Of a DNA stretch of 64,000 nucleotides, positions 18,489 to 30,008 are shown piece by piece. The translations under genes and the position numbers were made by a program. The notes below the pieces were generated by a model. That model saw only the letters and a program-made list of their open reading frames with translations, ran no database searches and was not told the origin of the DNA. Origin of the DNA: an uncultured Gammaproteobacteria bacterium (GTDB lineage Bacteria > Pseudomonadota > Gammaproteobacteria > Pseudomonadales > Porticoccaceae). The stretch lies in NCBI GenBank assembly GCA_913058345.1, contig CAJXQR010000001.1, positions 541,555-605,554 on the forward strand, given 5' to 3'. Position 1 is the first letter of the stretch. Each line of letters begins with the position of its first letter.

Positions 18489-20861
18489 TTAGAACGTTAT
18501 TTGTGCACTCAACCAGAAATTACGGCCTGCACTTTTAACGTTATAATCGTCGGTGAAAACGACCTCGCTCACGGCGCTTTGCCCTGTGTTATAGACACCA
18601 TCTCCATTCAGATCGACAAACTCAGTACTATAAGAGGTAAAGTCTTCGTCCAGAAGGTTGTTGACACGGCCAAAAAGAGTAATGCTGTCACTAAGATCGT
18701 AGCGCAGTCCTAGATTCCACACTTCGTAATTTTCGTAGTACTGAGTCCGATTCAACACGCTGTCCCATCCCCGATAGCGATCAGAGCGCAGCTCGGCTTG
18801 CAGTGACAAGGTCAGGTTATCCAACGTCTGCCATTCCAGACTAGCGTTAGCCATGTGCTCGGCGGTATTGGTCAGTGGCTGGCCGGCTTCAGACCCGCTC
18901 TTTTGCTCACTGTCAGTCCAGGTATAGTTGGCTGCCAATGACCAGTTGTCGCTGATTTGATAGCGTCCGGCTACCTCGATCCCCTGAATATCTACTTCAT
19001 CAATATTGATCTTCTGGCTATAAGTTGTGTAACCCAGTTGATCATAGGAACCAAGATTGACGCATGGCCGTACGCCTGCGGTTACCTCACAGCTCTGAAT
19101 GGTGTCGCCACTGGCGATCTTGTCATCGAAGCGGGTAACGAAATAGGTGATATTAAAATTGTGTCCCTGCTGGCTGCTCCAGTACAGAGCGATCTCACTG
19201 TTGACACTGCTTTCTGGCTCCAGATCAGGGTTTCCCGCAAACGGAGAAGTGCCCTGACCTCCAAAACCGGTGATCCCGTCATACAGGTCAGTGGTTAGGG
19301 GTGTTTTGTAGCCGGTGCTGACACCCCCCTTTACCGTCCATTGGTCACTGAGCAAGTAAACGCCGTACAGCCGAGGAGAGACCTGGCTACCGAACACATC
19401 ATGCTCGTCATAGCGCACGCCAAAGGTGATGGTCAGCGGTTCGATGGGCGTCCAGCTATCTTCCACAAACAGGGAAAACATTTCTTGATCCTGAGTTCCT
19501 CCGGGCTGGCCTTCCTCCATACCAAACACACCGTCTTCAAGCTCGCCATCAATCATTTGGCCACCGATCACCAGAATGTGATGACCGGAGGCCTGAAAGG
19601 GAATGTCCACCCGCGCATCCAGTGTGTACTGGCTACTTTTGAGAGGCCGATTTGGGCGAGGCAGGAAAGTACTTTCCGCTAGCGCTTTGCGTTCAGCTTC
19701 CGGCATACCGGCATAGGGACCAGCACCCGTGTACATATCCTGAAGCAGCAAACGTTCATACACCGTAAGAGGCTGTGTTCGACCCTCATTCGCTGTATCC
19801 ACGTACGATAAAGCGAGATAACTGGTGCCAAATCCCCACGAGCCCTCATGAGTCACAGACCACCAATCCCGCGTAAATTCCTGGTCTGCCGCATAGCCTG
19901 CCCTGGGGTTCACCCGTCCATTACTTGCCTGCCACAAGGCCTCAATATTGTCCTTAGTACCCAGGGGGTAGCTGATGGTGCCACTGTCGGGATCAGTTAT
20001 TGGCGTATTATCGTAGACTTGACTTGAGGTGTCGTAGTCAATTCGCAGGGTCTGATTACGACTCAGTGCCCAGGTCAGTGTGGCCCCATAGTCTTCAGTA
20101 TCACTCTCAACGGTTTTGCCGCCACCGCCGAAACCAAGAGAGCGCACGTGAATGTCCCCATTGGGGTCTACAGCGGGTTCAAACTGGGGAGACGATGCAT
20201 CCGTTTCATAGTAGCTACCGCGTAACGCAATGGATAATTTGTCGGCAATCAGTGGGCCGCTGACATAAAAATCGCCCTTCATATCATCGCCAAACTGGTT
20301 ATTTTCTTGAAAGGTGCCACCGACATTGATCGCACCAAACCAAGTGTCGGAGGTTTTTTTCGTTATCACGTTAACCACGCCACCTAATGCATCAGCGCCA
20401 TAGAGCGTGGACGCTGGCCCGCGTATTACCTCGACCCTTTCGATGGCTTGAGTAGGAGGCAAATGTCCGAACGCGTTGCCGCCGAAATTGTTGGGATAAA
20501 TGTTCCCGTGATTATTCTGACGTTTGCCGTCAATCAATAACAAGGTGTAGTCACCAGTGAGGCCGCGCATACTGACACTACCCTGCCCCGTTTTGTCGTG
20601 GGTTGTTCCAATATCAATACCTTCCTGATACTTGAGCATATCCAACAAGTTGGTGTGGGGCCTGGACAAAATATCATCTTGAGAAATAACCGAGATACTG
20701 GCTGGGGCATCCGTAATCTTCTGTTCGAAACCCGTGGCTGAGACTACGATCTCTTCGTACGATTTTTGAGCTTGTTCGGCATCAACTGCCAGCGAGACTG
20801 ATGCCAGCGCTATCGCTGAGGCCAACCTGCTACACCCCCTTCCGGTCATTAACAAATTCAT
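18489..20861 (-). CDS. TonB-dependent outer-membrane receptor
   Basis: A 790-residue receptor. The start after AGGAG (8 nt) gives a signal peptide ending near VDAEQA. A TonB box-like EEIVVSATGFEQ follows, then the plug domain with SISVISQDDIL, GLTGDYTLLLIDGKRQN and IERVEVIRGPASTLYGADALGGVVNVITK (cores shown). The rest is a 22-strand barrel ending in the terminal Phe of SAQITF. It resembles FepA/CirA/BtuB-type siderophore receptors. Fur-like repeats lie upstream, and the downstream PepSY/DUF2271/DUF4198/diflavin genes argue for a ferric siderophore. The exact ligand cannot be read from the sequence. Confidence 0.93.
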   Translation of the reverse strand: MNLLMTGRGCSRLASAIALASVSLAVDAEQAQKSYEEIVVSATGFEQKITDAPASISVISQDDILSRPHTNLLDMLKYQEGIDIGTTHDKTGQGSVSMRGLTGDYTLLLIDGKRQNNHGNIYPNNFGGNAFGHLPPTQAIERVEVIRGPASTLYGADALGGVVNVITKKTSDTWFGAINVGGTFQENNQFGDDMKGDFYVSGPLIADKLSIALRGSYYETDASSPQFEPAVDPNGDIHVRSLGFGGGGKTVESDTEDYGATLTWALSRNQTLRIDYDTSSQVYDNTPITDPDSGTISYPLGTKDNIEALWQASNGRVNPRAGYAADQEFTRDWWSVTHEGSWGFGTSYLALSYVDTANEGRTQPLTVYERLLLQDMYTGAGPYAGMPEAERKALAESTFLPRPNRPLKSSQYTLDARVDIPFQASGHHILVIGGQMIDGELEDGVFGMEEGQPGGTQDQEMFSLFVEDSWTPIEPLTITFGVRYDEHDVFGSQVSPRLYGVYLLSDQWTVKGGVSTGYKTPLTTDLYDGITGFGGQGTSPFAGNPDLEPESSVNSEIALYWSSQQGHNFNITYFVTRFDDKIASGDTIQSCEVTAGVRPCVNLGSYDQLGYTTYSQKINIDEVDIQGIEVAGRYQISDNWSLAANYTWTDSEQKSGSEAGQPLTNTAEHMANASLEWQTLDNLTLSLQAELRSDRYRGWDSVLNRTQYYENYEVWNLGLRYDLSDSITLFGRVNNLLDEDFTSYSTEFVDLNGDGVYNTGQSAVSEVVFTDDYNVKSAGRNFWLSAQITF

Positions 20862-20914
20862 AGCTTGCTCTCCTGTTTGCTTTAGCGCTATTCGAATCAA
20901 TCGGCGCGAATACT

Positions 20915-20985
20915 AATGAAACTTATTATCAATTGCAATCCATTATCAATTGCTATTTATTATTATTTGATATTTATTATCAACA
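20915..20985. promoter_or_regulatory. Fur-box-like repeats upstream of the TonB receptor
   Basis: The AT-rich stretch holds ATTATCAATTGC twice (20925-20936 and 20942-20953) and the inverted repeat TTGATA-TTTAT-TATCAA (20967-20983). On the receptor strand these read as GATAAT-type hexamers, the unit of Fur boxes, but no single 19-bp site matches the consensus fully. Regulation by Fur is therefore an inference. The rest of the divergent gap (20986-21208) shows nothing clear. Confidence 0.5.
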
Positions 20986-21208
20986 TCGCCTATTTGGGGT
21001 AGACTGGATGCCCCGCGCCCTCCATGACAACGAGGGCTCCTCCCTTCACGTAGAGGGATGTTCACGCGGCGTTACGCGAAGCTTTAACAACGTAAAAATG
21101 CGTAAATTCGTTATCACGGTTGCCTAAATTGACCTAGAATCGCCCGTCACAAGACGCTTGACCGGCATAACTTTCACTCGAATATTGACGTTAACGGGAC
21201 ACGCCCTG

Positions 21209-22426
21209 ATGACTCTTTCACCCCGCAATTCACTGCTTGCTCTAGGCATCGCGACTCTTCTTGTCGTTGGCGGCGTCATGTATCTATCGAGTCGTGACTC
21301 AACGTCACCCGAGCAGGCATCAAAGCGTCGGGGCTGGAACGCCCCCGCCGTGGTCCGGGTTGAACCCGCCAAACGAGGCAACCTTGATGTTCTGATCAAC
21401 GCCATCGGCACCGTTACGCCGCTGAATACCGTGATAGTCCGCAGCCGAGTTGACGGCGTTTTAAACCGTATCGTCTTTGAGGAGGGAGCCGCAGTGGAAC
21501 GTGGCGACCTGCTGGCAGAGATCGATCCTCTCCCCTACGAAGCGCAACTCGAACAGGCCGAAGGGAAGCTACAACAGAACAGAGCAAAACTGGAAAATGC
21601 CCACGAGGATTTGACGCTCTATGAAAATCTCTGGCAGCAAGACTCAATCGCACGCCAGCAGCTAAGTGGGCAGCGAGCTCTCGCTAACGAACTCATGGGT
21701 ACGGTTCGAACCAACGAGGCAGAGGTTGAGGACGCCCGCCTACAATTGTCCTGGACTCGTATAACAGCCCCTCTATCCGGCAAGTTAGGATTGCGTCGGG
21801 TGGATCAGGGCAATCTGATAAGCAGTGGCGACAGCGACGGTCTGGTGAGTATTACTCAGATGCAGCCCATCGCTGTCAATTTTACCGTACCAGAGGTGGA
21901 GGTATCGGTTCTGCGGCGTGTGCACCAAGCATCCCCACCACTCAGAGTGGAAGTGCTCGACCGTGATAAGCAGCAGGTTCTGGCCGTGGGACAATTGACA
22001 ACGCTGGACAACCAAATCGATACAGCTACCGGCACCCTGCGGGTGCGGGCGCGCTTTGACAATGAGGACCTAGCGCTTTTCCCTAACCAGTTCGTCAATG
22101 TCCGATTGCGCATCAAAACACTGAACGCCGTGCTTATCATCCCCAGCGATGCCGTACAGTACGGCACCACCCGTACCTACGTTTATGTCATGGAAGATGG
22201 TAAATCCTATGTCCGAGAAGTCACGTTGGGGGCAATCAGCGACAACCGGGTCGAAGTGGTCACGGGTATCGACGAGGGCGATCTCGTGATTCTGGAAGGA
22301 CTGGATCGATTGCGAGACGGTAAGCAGGTCATCACCCCCGACAGTGACGCCCAGCGTCCGCCCCGCAACTCCTCGCGCAACCCCTCCCGCAACTCGTCAC
22401 GCAGTCCATCGCGCGACCCATCCTGA
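21209..22426 (+). CDS. RND efflux periplasmic adaptor (MdtA-like)
   Basis: About 405 residues. An N-terminal anchor ([20 protein letters not shown]) is followed by the HlyD/AcrA adaptor fold: the first half-lipoyl motif [22 protein letters not shown], a coiled-coil hairpin (about 105-180), the second half-lipoyl [20 protein letters not shown], a beta barrel, and the membrane-proximal domain ([20 protein letters not shown] core). The C-terminus carries an unusual R-x-x-S repeat tail. An upstream in-frame TTG at 21158 is less likely. It is the first gene of the adaptor-RND-RND-OMF operon, 8 nt before the first permease. Confidence 0.9.
   Translation: MTLSPRNSLLALGIATLLVVGGVMYLSSRDSTSPEQASKRRGWNAPAVVRVEPAKRGNLDVLINAIGTVTPLNTVIVRSRVDGVLNRIVFEEGAAVERGDLLAEIDPLPYEAQLEQAEGKLQQNRAKLENAHEDLTLYENLWQQDSIARQQLSGQRALANELMGTVRTNEAEVEDARLQLSWTRITAPLSGKLGLRRVDQGNLISSGDSDGLVSITQMQPIAVNFTVPEVEVSVLRRVHQASPPLRVEVLDRDKQQVLAVGQLTTLDNQIDTATGTLRVRARFDNEDLALFPNQFVNVRLRIKTLNAVLIIPSDAVQYGTTRTYVYVMEDGKSYVREVTLGAISDNRVEVVTGIDEGDLVILEGLDRLRDGKQVITPDSDAQRPPRNSSRNPSRNSSRSPSRDPS
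22364..22423 (+). repeat. 12-bp repeat encoding an R-x-x-S tail
   Basis: Five degenerate 12-bp units of the type CGCAACTCCTCG encode [20 protein letters not shown] at the C-terminus of the adaptor, ending directly at the stop codon. Such a basic Ser/Arg tail is not part of the adaptor fold. Confidence 0.9.
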
Positions 22427-22434
22427 CCCAGGGT

Positions 22435-25400
22435 ATGAACAGTCTTTCCCGTCCCTTTATCCTGCGCCCGGTAGCGACATCGCTGTTGATGTTGGCCTTT
22501 CTGATCACCGGTCTAATCGCCTGGCGACAGCTGCCGGTGGCGGCTTTGCCCCAGGTGGACTACCCCATTATTCAGGTGTTTACCTTTCAGCCCGGTGCCG
22601 GGCCCGAAATCACGGCCCGCACTATCACCGCTCCCCTGGAGAGGCATCTCGGCCAGATTCCGGGGCTCAAACAGATATCATCTACCAGCTCCAGAGGCGC
22701 TTCGGTAATAACGCTCCAGTTCGCCCTGGATGAAGATCTGGGCGTGGCAGAGCAGGAGGTGCAGGCGGCTATGAACACCGCGCAAAATCTCTTGCCGGCA
22801 GATCTCCCCACGCCGCCTATCTATCGCAAGGTGAACCCCGCAGACGCCCCCATCCTCACTCTGGCCATCACTTCTGACAGCCTACCCCTACCAGAAGTAC
22901 ACGACCTGGTGGATACTCGTATGGCACAGAAGCTCGCCCAGCTTTCAGGTGTTGGCATGGTGAGTCTAGCCGGAGGACAGCGCCCAGCCCTGCGAGTGCA
23001 GGTCAACCCCATGGCGCTGGCATCCTACGGCATCAGCCTCGACCAGGTGCGCCTGGCTATTGCCGCTACCAACGTCAACCAGCCCAAGGGCAGCTTTGAT
23101 GGCCCCACCCGATCCACTATGCTCGACGCCAACGACCAGATTCGCTCAGTGGAGGATTATCGACAACTGATCATCCTGGCAGGACGGTGCGCCATTAAGA
23201 CTCGGGGATGTTGCCACTATCATCAACGGTGCCGAAGACCGGTTTCTCGCTGCCTGGGCGGGGAATCAACCGGCAGTACTACTCAATATCCAGCGCCAAC
23301 CCGGCGCCAATGTCATCGAAGTCACTGACCGGGTTCGTGAACTGTTGCCCAGATTGACAGCGACCCTACCCACCGCAGTGGATGTCACAGTACTCACCGA
23401 CCGCACCCACAGTATCCGCGCCTCGGTGGAGGACACGCAAAAAGAACTCCTGTTTGCCATTGCTCTGGTTGTGCTGGTCACCTTCGTGTTCTTGCGCAGT
23501 TTGCCGGCCACAATTATTCCCAGCATCGCCGTACCCCTATCGCTGATAGGGACCTTTGGCATCATGTATCTGCTGGACTTTTCCATCAATAACCTGACCC
23601 TGATGGCGCTGACTATCGCCACCGGCTTTGTGGTGGACGACGCCATCGTTATGCTGGAGAACATCGTTCGCCATCGCGAGATGGGCAACTCGCCCATGAA
23701 CGCGGCCCTCAAAGGGGCGAAAGAAATTGGTTTTACCCTGATCTCACTGACCTTTTCACTGGTCGCGGTGCTGATCCCTCTCCTCTTTATGCCCAATGTG
23801 GCGGGACGATTGTTCCACGAATTTGCTGTTACCCTGGCGGTGGCTATCAGCATTTCCCTGGTGGTATCGCTGACACTAACGCCCATGATGTGTGCCCGCA
23901 TGCTGCCAACATTACCCCAGGAGAAGGGTGAAGGCTTTCTCGACGGCATTATTGAAAGATACGGACGCGGTCTCGATTGGGTGTTGGCACGCCAGCCAGC
24001 CGCCATGGCCGTAATGGTGGCCACCATCGCCATCACTGGCCTGCTGTATTTGATGGTGGACAAGGATTTTTTTCCCATCCAGGATAGCAGCGTTATTCAA
24101 GTGGTCACCGAGGCACCTCAGGATATTTCCTTTACTGCCATGGCGGAGCGTCAACAAAGACTCGCCAAGGCTTTGCTGGACGACCCGGGTATAGAAAGCC
24201 TGTCTTCTTTTATTGGTGTTGATGGCGTCAATACCACCCTCAATAGTGGTCGCATGCTGATTAATCTGCCACCCCACAGCCTGCGTAATGAAAGTATCTT
24301 CGATGTCATGGCTCGGTTGCAGGAACTGAGCGCCGGAGTGAATGGCATTAGCGCCTGGTTCCAGCCGGTGCAAGAGCTGACCATCAAAGATCGAATCAGC
24401 CGCACACAGTACCAGTTTACGCTCACCAGTCTGGATAGCGATGAGCTGCAAGAGTGGGTGCCGCAATTGCTTGATGTCCTCAATGCCCACCCGGCGCTGG
24501 CGGATGTGGCGGCTGATCTGCAGCAGCGCGGCCTGGAAGCCTATGTAGATATCGACCGCGACGCCGCTGCCCGCCTGGGTGTGGATGTCTCGGATATTGC
24601 CAACACCCTGTATAACGCTTTTGGCCAGCGCCAAATTAGCACCCTCTTTACCCAGTCCAATCAATACCGGGTGATCCTGGAAGTCAATCCCCTCTTCGCC
24701 GGCAGTCCTGAAAGCCTGCGCCAGATCTTTGTCACCACGGCAGGTGGGACACCGACACCACTGTCTGCCCTCGCCACTGTTCGCCCGCGCCCTGCGCCAC
24801 TGCTGATAAACCACCAGGGTCAGTTCCCCGCCACCACGGTGTCGTTCAATTTGGCCGAGGGTGTATCTCTGGGCGAGGCGGTGACCGCCATTGAGGAGAC
24901 CCAGGCAGCGTTGGAGATGCCCGGCACCATCGAGAGCCGTTTCCAGGGAGCGGCAGAGTCCTTTCGCACGTCTTTGGATAACACTCTGTGGTTAATTCTG
25001 GCGGCGGTACTAACGATGTATATCGTCCTTGGGGTGCTCTATGAGAGCACCATTCACCCTATTACTATTCTTTCCACCCTGCCCTCGGCGACAGTAGGTG
25101 CACTGTTGGCCCTATTAATCACCGACCGGGCATTAGACATGATCTCGGTAGTGGGCATCGTGCTGTTGATCGGACTGGTGAAAAAAAACGGCATCATGAT
25201 GGTCGACGTTGCCCTCGACGCCCAACGCAACCTCGGGCTATCCCCGCGCCAAGCCATCCACCGGGCTGCCCTGCTGCGCTTTCGCCCCATCCTCATGACG
25301 ACTCTCGCCGCTTTGTTTGGCGCACTGCCACTAATGCTGGCTGGTGGCTCCGGCGCTGAATTGCGCCAGCCTCTGGGCGTAGTCATGGTGGGCGGGTTGC

Positions 25401-25516
25401 TAATGAGCCAGGTGTTAACGCTGTTTACCACCCCGGTGGTGTATCTATTTTTTGACCGCTTTTCCAGACCTCGTGATGATACAGCTCCAGAAGCAGCCAC
25501 GGAGGTAGCCCCCTGA
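22435..25516 (+). pseudogene. RND efflux permease (MdtB-like), frameshifted
   Basis: Proton-driven inner-membrane drug transporter of the RND/HAE1 family. The first 247 codons (22435 to about 23175) run normally ([27 protein letters not shown]). The frame then moves: from about 23177 the DNA encodes [20 protein letters not shown] in another frame, continuing through the proton-relay DD of [14 protein letters not shown] and the TM10 Lys of [14 protein letters not shown] to a stop at 25516. Restoring two bases (GC between ATCATC and CTGG) gives the family's IIAWQDGAP and 1027 residues, the normal length. It is either a real inactivation or a sequencing error. All other parts are well conserved. 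Confidence 0.85.
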
Positions 25517-28500
25517 ATCCGGTGGGGTTTGTCGTTGACCGACCAGTGGGGGTCGGTCTGCTGGCGCTGGCTTTAGTGCTGTGCGGCCTGCTCTGCTATC
25601 GCTTGCTGCCGGTGGCTCCTCTGCCCCAGCTCGATATACCCATGATCAGCGTCACCGCCAACCTGCCCGGTGCCAGCCCGGAAAGCATGGCCAACACCGT
25701 GGCAACCCCACTGGAGCGCTCTTTGGGCAGCATTTCAGGGGTCACTGCCATTTCTTCCCAAAGCCGCCAAGGGTCTGTTCAGGTGGTTTTAATGTTCGAA
25801 ATGGACCGTGACATTAACGAGGCAGCCCGGGAGGTGCAGGCGTCTATTAACACAGTGCGTGGCGACTTGCCGGCGGGCATGCCTGGCAATCCGCAATACC
25901 GCAAAATTGACCCCTCCCAGGCACCCATCATGGCGCTGGCGCTGAGTTCTCCCAACCTGTCAGCCAGCGAACTATACGATGCCGGCTCCACCATCCTGGC
26001 GCAGAAACTGGCGCAGATGTCCGGGGTGGGACAGGTGACAGTGGACGGCGCCTCACTCCCCGCTGTACGGGTACAACTGGAACCGGGAGCATTGCTCCAC
26101 TACGGCATTGCGCTGGACGAAGTCCGTAGTGCCATCTCCCGTACCAACGCGCTTCGCCCCATGGGGGTCATCGAGGAAAGTGATCGGCGCTGGCAAGTAC
26201 AGACCAGTGACCCATTACGCACTGCAGAGGCCTACCGCCAGCTGATTATCCGTCACAGTAATGGTGCTGTGGTGCGGCTTGGGAATGTCGCGGAGGTCAC
26301 TGATTCGGTCGAGAATCGCTACAGCAGCGGCTTCCATAACGATCGACCAGCAGTGATCCTTAGTATCAGCCGCAAAACCGGCGCCAATATTGTCGAAACT
26401 ATCGACAATATCAATGCCCAACTGCCTCAACTGCGCCAGTTACTGCCGGCGGACGCAGAGTTATCCGTCGTGATGGATCGCTCACCCGTCATTCGGGCCA
26501 CCCTCGAGGAGGCCCAGATCACTCTGGTTATCGCCGCCTTACTGGTCATTGCAGTGGTATGGCTGTTTCATGGCAACCTGCGCTCGGCGTTAATTCCTGC
26601 GACAGTGATTCCAGTGTCGCTGATCGGCAGTTTTATCGTCATGTATTTTTGGGGTTTTTCCCTCAACAATCTTTCACTGATGGCCTTGATTGTGGCCGCT
26701 GGACTGGTGGTCGACGACGCCATAGTGGTACAGGAAAACATTGAGCGGCACTTAGCCGATGGCCTCCCTCTCCGCCAAGCGGTGATCAAAAGTACGGGGG
26801 AAGTCGGCTTTACTCTGGTCTGTATGACTCTCGCACTGTCGGTCGTCTTTCTCTCCATCCTATTCAGCGGCGGCATCGTCACCCAACTGTTCGAGGAGTT
26901 CGCTATCACCCTGGTGGCAGCCATGTTAATTTCCCTGGCAACCTCCCTGACCCTCACCCCGGCCCTGTGCGCCGGCTGGATCAAGCATCGTCGCGCCGCG
27001 GCCACTACGCAGAAACCCTCCTTCGATTCATTGCGTCGCAGCTATGAGAAGTCCCTGAACTGGACGCTGCGTCACCGGCCGCTAGCATTATTGGCGCTGG
27101 TTCTGGCCATAGGCGCGAGCGGTTATCTGGCCACGACCTTGCCTACCGAACCTTTACCCAAGCAGGACACTGGCCAGATTCGCGGCTTTATCCGTGGCGA
27201 CGACGGTTTTTCCTTCCAGGTGATGCAACCGAAGATAGAAATCTTTCGTCAATATTTGCTCACGGACCCGGCGGTGGAAGACCTCACCGGCACCAGCGGC
27301 GGTGACCGAGGCCTGACCAACAGTCAAGTTACTATTAAATTAAAGCCCCTCACTGAGCGCAAGGTCTCTGCTCAGGAGGTAGTGGATCGTTTGATAGCGA
27401 ACGCCCCCAAGGTCCCCGGCGCTATGCTGCGCCTGATGGTGGACCAGGACTTACGCTTTCGCTCTCCCTGGGGGAGCAGCGACTACGAACTGGTGCTGCG
27501 CTCCGACTCCCTGCCAGCCCTGAAAAAATGGGCACTGATTGTTTCGTTGGCGATGAAACAGAGCCCCCTGCTTCAAGAGGTGGATTCGGTGGACAGTGAT
27601 GAAGCCCGCCAGGTAATGCTAGAGATCGATCGAGAAATGGCTCGCCGCCAGGGCATCGATATGCAGACGGTCGTATCAGTACTCAACAACTCCTTTTCCC
27701 AACGCCAGGTGGCCACCCTCTACGACGAACTGAACCAATATCGCGTAGTAATGGAATTGGCACCCCGTTACACCGCCCACCCCTCCACGCTCTCTCAGCT
27801 CGAGGTGCTCACCGATGATGGCGCACGGGTGCCGCTTTCCACATTTGCTACCTGGCATTACGGCATGGCGGAAGATCGTGTCCGGCACGAAGGGCAGTTT
27901 GCCTCCATGGGCATCGGTTACAATCTGGCGCCCGGCGTAACGTCGGTAGAAGCGGAAACCGAAATAGATAACATACTTAACGACGTCATGTTACCCAGCG
28001 AAGTTCACGAGGCACCGCCATCACCCAATGATCTCAGTCAGGCGCTCGAAGATCCCTGGGTTTTTATCTGGGTCATTGCCGCTGTCTACCTTCTGCTCGG
28101 TATTCTTTACGAAAGTACCTTGCACCCCTTGACGATCCTGTCCACGGTGCCACCAGCGGGCCTGGGGGCTCTGTTGGCCCTGATGCTGACCAAGCAGGAG
28201 CTCAGCCTGATGGCCTTGCTGGGGCTTTTCTTGCTGATCGGCATCGTCATGAAAAACGCCATTATGATGGTAGACTTTGCTCTGGTCAGCCAGCAGCGTG
28301 ACGGCCTGACGACTCGTCAGGCTATAGAGCGCGCCGCCATATTGCGACTACGCCCTATCCTCATGACCAATATGGCGAGTATGCTGGGCGCAGTTCCCCT
28401 CATCATAGGCTTTGGTGAAGGCGCTGAAATGCGACGGCCGCTGGGCACTGCTATATTTGGCGGCCTGGCTTTGAGCCAATTTCTCACTCTCTATACCACA

Positions 28501-28584
28501 CCCGCGATTTATCTTTATCTTGAAGAATTGCGTGAAAAATTCTCGCTGCGCCGTTCCACCGAGCCCCCCGTACCTAAAACATGA
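25513..28584 (+). CDS. RND efflux permease (MdtC-like), probable CTG start
   Basis: Second RND/HAE1 permease, partner of the preceding one as in MdtBC heterotrimers. About 1023 residues with [34 protein letters not shown], the relay pair in [16 protein letters not shown] and the TM10 Lys in [19 protein letters not shown] at 25522 is possible, but a GGAGGT Shine-Dalgarno at 25501-25506 is 6 nt from an in-frame CTG at 25513 and 15 nt from the GTG. The CTG start yields (M)[10 protein letters not shown] and overlaps the previous stop as CTGA. The downstream outer-membrane factor overlaps its stop by 4 nt. Confidence 0.88.
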   Translation: MNPVGFVVDRPVGVGLLALALVLCGLLCYRLLPVAPLPQLDIPMISVTANLPGASPESMANTVATPLERSLGSISGVTAISSQSRQGSVQVVLMFEMDRDINEAAREVQASINTVRGDLPAGMPGNPQYRKIDPSQAPIMALALSSPNLSASELYDAGSTILAQKLAQMSGVGQVTVDGASLPAVRVQLEPGALLHYGIALDEVRSAISRTNALRPMGVIEESDRRWQVQTSDPLRTAEAYRQLIIRHSNGAVVRLGNVAEVTDSVENRYSSGFHNDRPAVILSISRKTGANIVETIDNINAQLPQLRQLLPADAELSVVMDRSPVIRATLEEAQITLVIAALLVIAVVWLFHGNLRSALIPATVIPVSLIGSFIVMYFWGFSLNNLSLMALIVAAGLVVDDAIVVQENIERHLADGLPLRQAVIKSTGEVGFTLVCMTLALSVVFLSILFSGGIVTQLFEEFAITLVAAMLISLATSLTLTPALCAGWIKHRRAAATTQKPSFDSLRRSYEKSLNWTLRHRPLALLALVLAIGASGYLATTLPTEPLPKQDTGQIRGFIRGDDGFSFQVMQPKIEIFRQYLLTDPAVEDLTGTSGGDRGLTNSQVTIKLKPLTERKVSAQEVVDRLIANAPKVPGAMLRLMVDQDLRFRSPWGSSDYELVLRSDSLPALKKWALIVSLAMKQSPLLQEVDSVDSDEARQVMLEIDREMARRQGIDMQTVVSVLNNSFSQRQVATLYDELNQYRVVMELAPRYTAHPSTLSQLEVLTDDGARVPLSTFATWHYGMAEDRVRHEGQFASMGIGYNLAPGVTSVEAETEIDNILNDVMLPSEVHEAPPSPNDLSQALEDPWVFIWVIAAVYLLLGILYESTLHPLTILSTVPPAGLGALLALMLTKQELSLMALLGLFLLIGIVMKNAIMMVDFALVSQQRDGLTTRQAIERAAILRLRPILMTNMASMLGAVPLIIGFGEGAEMRRPLGTAIFGGLALSQFLTLYTTPAIYLYLEELREKFSLRRSTEPPVPKT

Positions 28585-30008
28585 CACTGATTGCTACCAT
28601 GAACCGATCCTTTAATACCCTTGCCATCGCAACAGCCCTCTTAGTTATCAGCGCATGTAGCCTGGGCCCCGACTACCGCAAGCCTTTGACAGTAGAGGCT
28701 GAAAATTTTAAATATCACAAGGGATGGCAGCCCTTGCCCGAACAAGACTGGGAAAGCAGTGACCGTTGGTGGCAGCTGTTTAATGACCCCACGTTAAATA
28801 GCCTGGTGGCAACAGCCAACGAAAACAACCAAACTGTCGCGCAGGCTGAAGCCCGTTATCGAGCGGCCCAGGCTCAGCGGCAGCACAGCCGTAGCAGCTT
28901 TAGCCCGGAGCTCAATGGGTCCGTTTCGGGCTCCCGTAGCGGTGGCAGCGATATCTCTGTTGAGGAAAGCACCAGTGCCCAATTACGTCTGAGCTGGGAA
29001 GCTGACTTCTGGGGCCGCATCCGCAGTCAGGTCGAAGCAGACCATGCCGCACTGCAAGCGAGCGCAGCCGATCTGGCGGCAGCCCGGCTCGCCATACAAC
29101 TGTCTGTGGTCAGCGGCTATTTCAACGTGCTCACCCTGGATCAGCAGCGCCGCATACTTGAGCAAGCATTCCAGGCTTTTACTCGCTCCGCCCAGTTGAC
29201 ACGAAACCAGTACCAGGCGGGGATCGTATCTAGAGCAGACGTTATTCAAGCGGAAACTCAACTTCAGTCCCTGCGTAGCGACCTGTACGACTTACAGAAT
29301 CAGCGGGCGATTGAAGAAAATACTATCGCAGCTCTTCTCGGCCAAACGCCGGTAACCTTCTCATTGGCCGACACCAACAATTTGCCGGCGGTTCCCACAT
29401 TGCCCGCACAACTACCGAGTGAATTGATAGCTCGCCGCCCGGACGTGGTCGCCGCCGAGCGTTATGTGGCTGCAGCTAACGCCAATATCGGCGTTGCTGT
29501 TGCGGCATGGCTGCCCAATATCAGCATTGGCGCCAGTCGCGGTGTTAACGGTATTTCCTTTAACGACCTGTGGAATGCGCCCATTCATTTCTGGTCACTG
29601 GGGCCAAACCTCGCCCAAACACTGTTCGACGGCGGAGCAAGACGCGCGGATCACGATGCAGCCATCGCCCGTTACGATGAACAAGTGGCATATTATCGCC
29701 AGGTAGTCTTTGATAGTTTTCGAGATGTGGAAAATGCCCTGGCCACAGTCAGTATTCTCGCGGAAAAAACCGTCCAACAGGAAAAATTGGTCGCGCTGGC
29801 AGAAGAAAACGAGCGCCTCATCACCAACCGTTACAAATCCGGTCTTGTTTCCTTTTTGGAGGTAGCCACTTCTCAAAACACCACTCTCAATGCCCGGCAT
29901 GGACTGGCGAACGTCAATTTAAGTCGACTTACAGCAGTCACTGAGTTGGCGGGTGCGATTGGAGGAGGCTGGGAAATCGGCGACACGGTTAAGCACCGCG
30001 TAAAATAA
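28581..30008 (+). CDS. RND efflux outer-membrane factor (NodT family lipoprotein)
   Basis: A 475-residue TolC-like channel of the NodT/OprM lipoprotein class. The lipobox VISAC lies near residue 26, followed by LGPDYRKP, the typical mature N-terminus. Two OEP repeats are visible: AQAEARYRAAQAQRQ, SWEADFWGRIRSQ and the second-half LPSELIARRPDVVAAERYVAAANANIGVA (cores), then SLGPNLAQTLFDGG. The start ATG at 28581 overlaps the permease stop (ATGA); an internal ATG at 28599 is an alternative. It completes the tripartite pump. Confidence 0.93.
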   Translation: MTLIATMNRSFNTLAIATALLVISACSLGPDYRKPLTVEAENFKYHKGWQPLPEQDWESSDRWWQLFNDPTLNSLVATANENNQTVAQAEARYRAAQAQRQHSRSSFSPELNGSVSGSRSGGSDISVEESTSAQLRLSWEADFWGRIRSQVEADHAALQASAADLAAARLAIQLSVVSGYFNVLTLDQQRRILEQAFQAFTRSAQLTRNQYQAGIVSRADVIQAETQLQSLRSDLYDLQNQRAIEENTIAALLGQTPVTFSLADTNNLPAVPTLPAQLPSELIARRPDVVAAERYVAAANANIGVAVAAWLPNISIGASRGVNGISFNDLWNAPIHFWSLGPNLAQTLFDGGARRADHDAAIARYDEQVAYYRQVVFDSFRDVENALATVSILAEKTVQQEKLVALAEENERLITNRYKSGLVSFLEVATSQNTTLNARHGLANVNLSRLTAVTELAGAIGGGWEIGDTVKHRVK

